A stretch of 12,415 nt of DNA from an uncultured Clostridia bacterium. Its GTDB lineage: Bacteria > Bacillota > Clostridia > Oscillospirales > Ruminococcaceae. Positions 6,826 through 12,415 of the stretch are shown here, piece after piece. How positions within the stretch are numbered: the stretch's first letter is position 1; each line of letters opens with the position of its first letter. The translations under genes were made by a program, and so were the position numbers. The stretch lies in contig CAMOFU010000048.1 of the NCBI GenBank assembly GCA_946613705.1, positions 1 to 12,415 on the forward strand, read 5' to 3'. Under the pieces are notes generated by a model. It ran no database searches and was not told the DNA's origin. It saw only the letters and a list, made by a program, of their open reading frames with translations.

Positions 6826-7740
6826 TCAATAAAAGTTTCTCACAGCCCTGACCTCGCCCTCGGCAGTGTCCATTCTTGCAATGCCGAGCAGCTCGCCGTC
6901 CGCGCCGAGCACACAGAAGCTGTCCTTGTACGTCCTCCCGAGCCCGACCTGATGTGCCCCCAGCTTCACTCCGTTTTTGTAAAGCCCCGTCAGCCTTTCA
7001 TCGAGCCTTATCCTCGCCATTCCGCCGAATGCCCCGATAAGCGGCACCACCGCCTCCTCGGGCGGCATCTCGCCGAGCTGTTCGAGAGTATAGCACTCGC
7101 CGAGCGCAAAGCCCGCTGCCTTTACCCTGCACAGCTCCGTCATCACCCCGCCGCAGCCCAGCGCCGCACCGAGGTCGTGTATTATCGTCCTTATATATGT
7201 CCCCTTCGAGCAGCAAACGTACAGCCTGCCCTCACGGGTCTCTTCGTCATAGCTCATCAGCAGATTTTCATAGACCGTTACCGCCCTCGGCTCCCGCTCT
7301 GTCTCTCTGCCCTCGCGCGCCAGCTCGTAAAGCCGCTTTCCGCCTACCTTTACCGCAGAATACATCGGCGGCAGCTGCATTATCTCGCCGCGCAGCCCCT
7401 CAAGCGCCCGCTCCAGCTCGCCGCGGCTCACCCGCTTGTCCGACGCGGTCAGCTCCCTGCCCGTTATGTCCTGCGTGTCGGTGCTTATGCCGAGCCTGAA
7501 GCCCGCCTCGTAAGCCTTGTCGCTGTCGGGCAGGATATCACACGCCTTTGTCGCCTTGCCGACGAACACGGGCAGCACTCCCGTCGCCATAGGGTCAAGC
7601 GTCCCCGCATGGCCCAGCCGCCTTATGTGCAGTATCCCCCGCAGCTTCGCAATAACGTCGAACGAGGTCCAGCCCTGCGGCTTGTATACCGGTATCAGCC
7701 CGCACAGCTCGCTGCCGCTCCTGTTCTCCCCGCCGCTCAC
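6826..7740 (-). CDS. truB: tRNA pseudouridine(55) synthase
   Basis: TruB converts U55 in the T-loop of nearly all elongator tRNAs to pseudouridine. The protein is 304 residues. The catalytic motif is RLGHAGTLDPMATGVLPV with nucleophile Asp49, preceded by the conserved VYKPQGWTSFDV. Later motifs are QLPPMYSAVKVGGKRLYELAREG, CSKGTYIRTIIHDLG and a short C-terminal PUA-like segment. The start is GTG at 7740, which overlaps the nrnA stop as GTGA; GGAGGAG lies about 8 nt upstream inside nrnA, so coupled translation is likely. The 89-nt gap after it contains short tandem repeats and a possible ribF promoter. Confidence 0.96.
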   Translation of the reverse strand: MSGGENRSGSELCGLIPVYKPQGWTSFDVIAKLRGILHIRRLGHAGTLDPMATGVLPVFVGKATKACDILPDSDKAYEAGFRLGISTDTQDITGRELTASDKRVSRGELERALEGLRGEIMQLPPMYSAVKVGGKRLYELAREGRETEREPRAVTVYENLLMSYDEETREGRLYVCCSKGTYIRTIIHDLGAALGCGGVMTELCRVKAAGFALGECYTLEQLGEMPPEEAVVPLIGAFGGMARIRLDERLTGLYKNGVKLGAHQVGLGRTYKDSFCVLGADGELLGIARMDTAEGEVRAVRNFY

Positions 7741-8684
7741 AGCGAAAGCTCCTCCACAGCCGCGATGACCTTGCGGCGCACCTCGTCAAGCGTGCCCTTT
7801 ATCTCACAGCCCGCCGCACGGATATGTCCCCCGCCGCCGAACTGCCTGCAAAATGCCGAAGCGTCCAGCGCCTCGGTCGTCCTTACCGAGAGCTTGAACA
7901 CGTCCTCGTGCCGCTGCCTTATCGTGATGCCCAGCTGAACGCCCTCCATCGTCAGCGGTATTGAGGCTATCCCCTCAAACTCCGCCTGCTCGATGCCGCA
8001 CTGCTCCATCGTTTCAAAGGTCAGCGCTATCATCGCGCATTTGTCGTTCGCAAGGAACTCCATGTTGTCCTCCACAAAATGCTCCGCAGCCATGCGCCCC
8101 TTGCTCCTGATATCGAACATCAGCCGATTTATCACCGCGAACGGGAAGTCATACTGCATCAGCTCCGCCGCCGCGATGTGCGCCTCGGGGATAGTGTTCT
8201 CATACTTGAAGCAGCCCGTGTCGGTAGCTATGCCCGTGTAAAGGCAGAGGGCTATCCTGTCGCTTATCGGCCTGCCCAGCTCCTTGAAAAGCTGATAAAG
8301 TATAAGGCAGGCTGCCGAGGATCCCCCGTCAACATAGCTTTGCTTCGCATAGAACTTATTGGAGATATGATGGTCTATGCAAAGGTCTATCCTGCCCTCC
8401 TGCTGATACTCGATCAGCTCACTGCCTATCAGCCTCGGGTCAGCGATATCAACAGCTATCACGCACTGCTCTTCAAACTCCTGCGGCTCATACCCCTCAT
8501 ACATGAACGAATACCTGTCGGGGAAGCCGTCGCCGTTCTTCACATTCGCCCTCTTCCCCATATCCCGCAGATAGCCGCAAAGACCAAAGCCCGCACCGAG
8601 CGTATCGCCGTCGGGGCTTTTGTGGGTAAGTATGGTATAGCAGTCATGCTCCTCAAAAAATCTGCCTATCTCGGAAAAAGTCAT
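7737..8684 (-). CDS. nrnA: DHH/DHHA1 phosphoesterase, NrnA family (nanoRNase / pAp phosphatase)
   Basis: NrnA-type enzymes degrade 2-5 nt RNAs and in many Firmicutes also dephosphorylate 3'-phosphoadenosine 5'-phosphate (pAp). The 315 residues hold the DHH motifs in order: HKSPDGDTLG (21-30), IAVDIADPR (77-84, Asp79 and Asp82), the signature DHH (104-106) and GIATDTGCF (151-159). The C-terminal DHHA1 domain has the substrate-binding GGGGH at 283-287 followed by IRAAGC. Length and motifs are normal and all expected metal-binding residues are present. The start at 8684 has GAGG 6 nt upstream. The gene lies 8 nt after tatD and shares a GTGA overlap with truB, matching the common rbfA-nrnA-truB order. 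Cyclic dinucleotide hydrolysis is less likely, since the membrane and GGDEF domains of GdpP are absent. Confidence 0.93.
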   Translation of the reverse strand: MTFSEIGRFFEEHDCYTILTHKSPDGDTLGAGFGLCGYLRDMGKRANVKNGDGFPDRYSFMYEGYEPQEFEEQCVIAVDIADPRLIGSELIEYQQEGRIDLCIDHHISNKFYAKQSYVDGGSSAACLILYQLFKELGRPISDRIALCLYTGIATDTGCFKYENTIPEAHIAAAELMQYDFPFAVINRLMFDIRSKGRMAAEHFVEDNMEFLANDKCAMIALTFETMEQCGIEQAEFEGIASIPLTMEGVQLGITIRQRHEDVFKLSVRTTEALDASAFCRQFGGGGHIRAAGCEIKGTLDEVRRKVIAAVEELSL

Positions 8685-8692
8685 CTCATACC

Positions 8693-9511
8693 TCAGTTTT
8701 CTGTATCTATATCAGACCGTATCTTCTGTAGTCCAAAGACCCTCTCGGTGTTCTCTCTCATGCACACCTTCAGCTCCTGCTCATCAATGCCCATATACTC
8801 GGCGACAGCCTCTGCCACGAACCTTACATACTGCGGCAGATTTATCCGCCCGAGTCCCTTTACCCCGCGGGGCTTCAGATACGGCGCATCAGTCTCGCAC
8901 ATTATACGGCTGCGCGGTATCAGCTTCACAGCCTCTCTCAGCTCTGCCGCTCGCCGCTCGTCGCAGATCCAGCCCGTAACACCGATGCAGAAGCCCATTT
9001 CAAGATACTCCTCCACCGCCGCGGCACCGCCCGTAAAGCAGTGTACCACCGACCTTCTGCATACCTCGGGATGACCCCTGAATATCCTCACCAGATCACC
9101 GTGAGCCTCCCGTTCGTGCAGGAACATCGGCAGACCCGTTTCCTCAGCCAGCTCGATGTGCCTTTCCAGACAGCGTATCTGCGCGGCTTTCTCGGAGAAC
9201 ATCCTGTCATAGTCCAGCCCGCACTCACCGACCGCCACGACACGCTCGTTCTTATAAAGCTCCCTCAGCCGCAGCAGATCCTTTTCCTCTGCTCTGCCCG
9301 CCGCATGGGGGTGTATCCCCGCAGTCGCATAGCAAGCGTGCGTCCCGACGAACTCTGCCGCCCTTTCGCTGCTCTCCGTGTCCGAGCCCGTTATTATCAC
9401 CTGCACCCCGCTGTCCCATGCGCCCCTCAGTATCTCCTCGGGGTCACGGAACTGCTTCGAGAACAGGTTCAGCCCGATGTCGAAATACTCGGGCTTATTC
9501 GGCGGTGTCAT
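8693..9511 (-). CDS. tatD: TatD-type metal-dependent 3'-5' deoxyribonuclease
   Basis: A TIM-barrel metallo-hydrolase of 272 residues; E. coli TatD is a 3'-5' exonuclease acting on DNA and RNA. Probable metal ligands and catalytic residues are His67 and His69 (TAGIHPH), Glu96 (VAVGECGLD), His132 (MFLHEREAH), His157 (VVHCFTG) and Asp208 (ETDAPYL). The N-terminus reads FDIGLNLFSKQF, lacking the HxH motif of most Firmicute family members (YabD/YcfH type). This and GVTGWICDERR match my memory of E. coli TatD closely. ATG 9511 is chosen because GGAGGA lies 5 nt upstream and the homologous start falls just after it; a start at 9541 would add an implausible Arg-rich leader. It overlaps rbfA by 17 nt, and nrnA begins 8 nt after its stop. 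The substrate in this organism is not shown by the sequence. Confidence 0.9.
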   Translation of the reverse strand: MTPPNKPEYFDIGLNLFSKQFRDPEEILRGAWDSGVQVIITGSDTESSERAAEFVGTHACYATAGIHPHAAGRAEEKDLLRLRELYKNERVVAVGECGLDYDRMFSEKAAQIRCLERHIELAEETGLPMFLHEREAHGDLVRIFRGHPEVCRRSVVHCFTGGAAAVEEYLEMGFCIGVTGWICDERRAAELREAVKLIPRSRIMCETDAPYLKPRGVKGLGRINLPQYVRFVAEAVAEYMGIDEQELKVCMRENTERVFGLQKIRSDIDTEN

Positions 9512-9887
9512 CGTTATCCTCCGCCGACGGCTCCTCCTCATCGGCAGGCTTTATCCGCTTCAGCTTCTCAAATATCCTTGCCGAATACTCAGCCGAATCG
9601 TCCGCCACGAATTTCAGCTCGGGAGCCTTTCTCAGCCCGAGAACGTTTGATATCTCTCTTTTCAGATACCCCGAAGCGCTCTCAAAGCCCTTGACCGCTT
9701 CCTTTGCGCGGTCAAACCCCTCAAGGCTCGAGATATACACCTTGCAGAAGCTGCCGTCGCTCGCGACCTCGCATCTCACCACGGTAAGCATATCTCCCCC
9801 GCCTATGCGCGGGTCTTTAAGATCTCTCATCTTGCCCGAGATTATCCTCCTGATATCCTCGGACATCCTTCCTGATTTTATGCTCAT
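9495..9887 (-). CDS. rbfA: Ribosome-binding factor A
   Basis: RbfA is a small KH-fold protein that binds the 30S subunit and helps mature the 5' end of 16S rRNA. The 130 residues show the family layout: an N-terminal helix with SEDIRRIISGKMRDLKDPRI, the strand CKVYISSLEG, the helix SASGYLKREISNVLGLRKAPEL and the strand KFVADDSAEYSARI. An acidic tail (EEEPSAEDNDDTAE) follows, common in Firmicute homologues. ATG 9887 is preceded by AAAAGGAG. Its last 17 nt overlap the start of the TatD gene, which makes translational coupling likely. Confidence 0.96.
   Translation of the reverse strand: MSIKSGRMSEDIRRIISGKMRDLKDPRIGGGDMLTVVRCEVASDGSFCKVYISSLEGFDRAKEAVKGFESASGYLKREISNVLGLRKAPELKFVADDSAEYSARIFEKLKRIKPADEEEPSAEDNDDTAE
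9517..9522 (-). promoter_or_regulatory. Shine-Dalgarno site that fixes the TatD start
   Basis: GGAGGA on the minus strand sits 5 nt before ATG 9511, inside the rbfA coding end. It argues for this start over the upstream ATG at 9541, which would prefix MRRSRRRRIT. Confidence 0.75.
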
Positions 9888-9933
9888 TGTTACTCCTTTT
9901 GTCTTGTCATGTCTGTTATATCGGGAGCCCCGC

Positions 9934-10398
9934 TCAGAACTGATCGTCGTTCAGCTTTACATAGGAGCAGTCTGCGAGCCTGAAGGTCAGCCTGTCGGCC
10001 TCGTCCTCCGACTGTGCTATAACGAACTCGTTCTTCTCATAGCTGTAAAGAATCCCTATAAAGTCCCGCTCGCCGTCCACAGGTCTTATCGTGCGCACCC
10101 TCACCTCGTCGCCTATGCACACGACGAAATGCTCGGGCCGCCGCAGCTCCCTGCCCAGCCCGGGACTGCCTACCTCTAAAATATAGCTCTGCTGTATCGG
10201 GTCGGTGTCGTCAAGCAGCTTGTTCAGCGGCCTCGTCACCGCCTCGCAGTCGTTCATGTCAACTCCGCCGTCCTTGTCGATCAGTACCCTCAGATACCAG
10301 CTCGCGCCCTCCTTCTCGAACCTTACGTCCCAGAGGAACAGCCCGAGCTCGTCACATATCGGCTCAGCAAGCTCTCTTACCTTGTCTGCTGTGTTCAT
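9934..10398 (-). CDS. rimP: Ribosome maturation factor RimP
   Basis: RimP is a cytoplasmic factor needed for late maturation of the 30S subunit. The protein is 154 residues, the usual length. Family hallmarks are the N-terminal alpha/beta domain segment GLFLWDVRFEKEG, the strand WYLRVLIDKDGGVDMNDCE, and the motif YILEVGSPGLGREL, followed by the C-terminal SH3-like barrel (VRVRTIRPVDGERDFIGIL). ATG at 10398 is chosen because AGAGGA lies 5 nt upstream and because it leaves the expected MNTADKVRELAEP start. A longer in-frame start at 10458 would translate the intergenic repeats. Its position is unusual: in most Firmicutes rimP opens the nusA-infB operon, whereas here it follows infB, and rbfA begins 46 nt downstream. 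Nothing in the protein suggests decay. Confidence 0.95.
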   Translation of the reverse strand: MNTADKVRELAEPICDELGLFLWDVRFEKEGASWYLRVLIDKDGGVDMNDCEAVTRPLNKLLDDTDPIQQSYILEVGSPGLGRELRRPEHFVVCIGDEVRVRTIRPVDGERDFIGILYSYEKNEFVIAQSEDEADRLTFRLADCSYVKLNDDQF

Positions 10399-10403
10399 GT
10401 CTT

Positions 10404-10409
10404 TCCTCT
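10404..10409 (-). promoter_or_regulatory. Shine-Dalgarno site that fixes the rimP start
   Basis: On the minus strand AGAGGA stands 5 nt before ATG 10398. The alternative upstream ATG at 10458 lies inside the repeat cluster, so this site supports the shorter protein. Confidence 0.75.
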
Positions 10410-10416
10410 CTGTTTC

Positions 10417-10512
10417 GGGCTGACTAATAGTCAGCCCATACTCCGCAGCCACCGTCACGGCTGACTGATAGTCACGGCTGCCTGATAGTCACGGCTGACT
10501 AATAGTCAGCCG
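10417..10512. repeat. Palindromic and tandem repeat cluster in the infB-rimP gap
   Basis: The 121-nt gap holds two copies of a 19-bp near-perfect palindrome, GGCTGACTAATAGTCAGCC (10418-10436 and 10493-10511). Each is extended by one more complementary pair on its flanks, G/C in one copy and C/G in the other. Next to the second copy are two 17-bp tandem units, 10459-10475 and 10476-10492 (GGCTGACTGATAGTCAC and GGCTGCCTGATAGTCAC), in phase with it. In the transcript each 19-mer can form an 8-bp stem (with its flanking pair) and a 5-nt loop. No U-tract follows, so it is not a standard terminator. The copy at 10417-10437 ends 7 nt upstream of the rimP Shine-Dalgarno site. Function unknown. Confidence 0.9.
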
Positions 10513-10519
10513 GAAACTC

Positions 10520-12415
10520 TCATTCCCTGTACTCCTCCATGATATACCCTTCAAAGATGTCACCCTCCTTGATATCGGTGAACTTCTCCAGAGTAATACC
10601 GCACTCGTAGCCCTCGTTTACCTCCTTGACATCGTCCTTGAAGCGCTTGAGAGAGCTCATCTTGTCATCGGCGATGATAATGCCGTCACGCACGACTCTG
10701 ATAAGATCGTTCCTGCCGATCTTGCCCGAGAGCACATAAGCACCCGCAACGTTGCCGACAGAGCTGATCTTGTAGACCTGCCTTACCTCGACCCGCGCCG
10801 TGTCTATCTCACGGTACTTGGGAGCGAGCATACCCTTCATCGCAGTGGTGACCTCTTCGATCGCATCGTAGATTATCCTGTAGAGACGAATGTCAACACC
10901 GTCCCTCTCAGCCTGCTCCTTCGCAACAGGGTCGGGACGAACATTGAAGCCCACGATGATGGCATTTGAAGCGTTAGCCAGCATAACGTCGCTCTCGTTG
11001 ACCGCACCGACAGCGCCGTGGATGACCCTTACCCTTACCTCGTCGTTCGATATCTTCTCGAGGCTCTGCTTTACAGCCTCGACCGAGCCCTGAACGTCCG
11101 CCTTTACAATGATAGGCAGCTCCTTCATCTCGCCCTCGCTGATCTGACTGAACAGATTGTCGAGCGTGACCTTGCTCACCTTCTTGAATTCCTCTTCCTT
11201 CGCCTGATGCTTTCTCTGCTCGACCAGCTCTCTCGCCAGCTTCTCGTCCGCAACAGCATTGAAGGTGTCGCCGCTCATCGGCACCTCCGCCAGACCCGTG
11301 ATCTCCACAGGCGTAGACGGACCCGCCTTCTCTATCTTGTGACCCTTGTCGTTGGTCATCGTCCTTACTCTGCCGACAGCCGTACCCGCAATGATAACAT
11401 CGCCCGTGTGCAGCGTACCGCCCTCAACAAGCAGCGTCGCAGTCGGGCCCTTGCCCTTGTCCAGCTTCGCCTCGATAACAGTACCCTTCGCAGGCTTGTG
11501 CGGGTTCGCCTTCAGCTCCTTTACCTCCGCTACCAGCAGTATGTTCTCCAGCAGCTCGTCAATGCCCTGCCCCGTCTTCGCCGAAACAGGCACAGCTATA
11601 ACATCGCCGCCCCATTCCTCAACTACAAGACTGTGCTCGGTAAGCTCCTGCTTTACCCTGTCAGCGTCCGCGCCTTCCTTGTCCATCTTGTTGATCGCTA
11701 CGATTATCGAAACGCCCGCTGCCTTGGCATGGTTGATCGACTCTACCGTCTGCGGCATGATGCCGTCATCAGCCGCAACAACAAGTATCGCAATGTCAGT
11801 AACGTTCGCACCTCTCGCTCTCATGGCAGTGAATGCCTCGTGTCCGGGCGTGTCAAGGAAGGTTATCTTCTTGTTGTTGTAGTATACCTGATATGCACCG
11901 ATGTGCTGCGTGATGCCTCCCGCTTCACCCTCGGCAACGTTCGCGTGCCTGATGCGGTCAAGGATAGAGGTCTTTCCGTGATCGACGTGTCCCATTACTA
12001 CAACAACAGGGCACCTCTCCTCCAGATCCTCCTCATTGTCAGCCTCGTCCGTGATGAGCCTCTCCTCTATCGTAACTATAACTTCCTTCTCGACCTTCGC
12101 ACCCAGCTCCTCAGCAACGAGCGCCGCAGTGTCAAAGTCAACGCTCTCGTTGATCGATGCCATCACTCCCAGCCCCATCAGCTTCTTGATGACCTCGGTA
12201 GCCGTCACCTTTAACCTCGAAGCCAGCTCCGATACCACGATCTCATCAGGTATCATCACCTTCAGCTGCTGCTTCCTTGCCTTCTCAAGCTCCAGGCGGC
12301 GCAGCCTCTCCTTCTCGCTCTCACCCTCGCGGCGCTTCGCACTCTGCTTCTGCTGCTTCTTGTACTGCTGCGACTTCTGCGTCAGCTTCTGCTTCTTCTG
12401 GAAGTTGTCCTTGCT
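10520..12415 (-). CDS. infB: Translation initiation factor IF-2, 5' end beyond the window
   Basis: IF-2 is the GTPase that recruits initiator fMet-tRNA to the 30S subunit and promotes 50S joining. The frame is open to the window edge, giving 631 visible residues; GTG at 12259 and ATG at 12256 are internal codons, not the start. The first ~50 visible residues are a Lys/Gln/Arg-rich low-complexity linker (KKQKLTQKSQQYKKQQ), as expected in the variable N-terminal part. Then come an IF2_N-like domain (from MIPDEIVVSELASRLKV) and the GTPase domain with every G motif: GHVDHGKT near residues 142-149, GGITQHIG, DTPGH, NKMD and SAK. Domains II to IV follow (ADVQGSVEAVKQSL, VGFNVRPDP) and the end FEGYIMEEYRE is complete. 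The next gene is rimP, 121 nt away across a repeat-filled gap, rather than rbfA. The identification is secure; only the N-terminus is missing. Confidence 0.98.
   Translation of the reverse strand, partial: SKDNFQKKQKLTQKSQQYKKQQKQSAKRREGESEKERLRRLELEKARKQQLKVMIPDEIVVSELASRLKVTATEVIKKLMGLGVMASINESVDFDTAALVAEELGAKVEKEVIVTIEERLITDEADNEEDLEERCPVVVVMGHVDHGKTSILDRIRHANVAEGEAGGITQHIGAYQVYYNNKKITFLDTPGHEAFTAMRARGANVTDIAILVVAADDGIMPQTVESINHAKAAGVSIIVAINKMDKEGADADRVKQELTEHSLVVEEWGGDVIAVPVSAKTGQGIDELLENILLVAEVKELKANPHKPAKGTVIEAKLDKGKGPTATLLVEGGTLHTGDVIIAGTAVGRVRTMTNDKGHKIEKAGPSTPVEITGLAEVPMSGDTFNAVADEKLARELVEQRKHQAKEEEFKKVSKVTLDNLFSQISEGEMKELPIIVKADVQGSVEAVKQSLEKISNDEVRVRVIHGAVGAVNESDVMLANASNAIIVGFNVRPDPVAKEQAERDGVDIRLYRIIYDAIEEVTTAMKGMLAPKYREIDTARVEVRQVYKISSVGNVAGAYVLSGKIGRNDLIRVVRDGIIIADDKMSSLKRFKDDVKEVNEGYECGITLEKFTDIKEGDIFEGYIMEEYRE

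Noticed and set aside
6952..7938. A 328-codon open frame on the plus strand across truB and nrnA
   Set aside because: It spans the ends of two well-supported minus-strand genes and has the same Arg/Leu/Pro-rich shadow composition.
9511..9541. A longer TatD beginning at 9541
   Set aside because: The added MRRSRRRRIT is the out-of-frame reading of the acidic rbfA tail; GGAGGA points to ATG 9511.
10398..10458. A longer RimP beginning at 10458
   Set aside because: It would translate the intergenic repeats and has no good ribosome site; ATG 10398 has AGAGGA at proper spacing and the expected family start.
10417..10512. A miniature CRISPR array
   Set aside because: The units are directly contiguous or irregularly spaced, only 17-19 bp, with no spacers of uniform length and no cas genes.
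11018..12214. A 398-codon open frame on the plus strand opposite infB
   Set aside because: It is the antisense shadow of a fully recognisable IF-2 gene; its translation is Arg/Leu-rich without family motifs, and GC-skewed third positions explain the open frame.

Overview
The window is a single-strand gene block: all twelve supported genes are read on the minus strand, from high to low coordinates. Gene content, strong Shine-Dalgarno sites (AGGAGG-like), GC-rich coding DNA with C/G-ending codons and AT-rich gaps suggest a Firmicute of the class Clostridia, most likely a gut Ruminococcus-like member of the Oscillospiraceae. That placement rests on protein character and layout only, with no database search.

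Region 1 (12415 to 5834, in transcription order) is a ribosome-maturation and translation cluster: infB (5' end outside the window), rimP, rbfA, a TatD nuclease gene, an nrnA-type DHH phosphoesterase gene, truB and ribF. It corresponds to the widespread infB-rbfA-nrnA-truB-ribF string, with two departures. rimP lies between infB and rbfA instead of at the head of the nusA operon, and a TatD gene resembling E. coli TatD lies between rbfA and nrnA. rbfA, tatD, nrnA and truB overlap or are separated by only 8 nt, so they are probably translationally coupled.

Region 2 (5704 to 564) is a four-gene ABC-2 export module: ATPase, one membrane permease, a GldG/ABC_transp_aux-type protein with two membrane segments, and a membrane-anchored DUF4340-type protein. 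It resembles the GldA-GldF-GldG set known from gliding bacteria, but its substrate in Clostridia is unknown. Spacing is 1 nt overlap, 14 nt and 25 nt, so it is one operon. A 54-nt hairpin and a weak promoter candidate precede it.

Region 3 (563 to 1) holds an extended -10 promoter candidate, a heptamer tandem repeat that runs into the ribosome binding site, and a 92-residue protein of unknown function.

The least explained material is in the gaps. Three intergenic gaps each carry a different short tandem or palindromic repeat directly upstream of a start codon (10417-10512 before rimP, 6753-6819 before ribF, 374-415 before the small gene), and a fourth carries the long hairpin. I saw no RNA genes, CRISPR array, transposase or phage gene. 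No clearly new enzymatic system is evident; the candidates for novelty are the repeat-bearing leaders, the displaced rimP and the Gld-like exporter.
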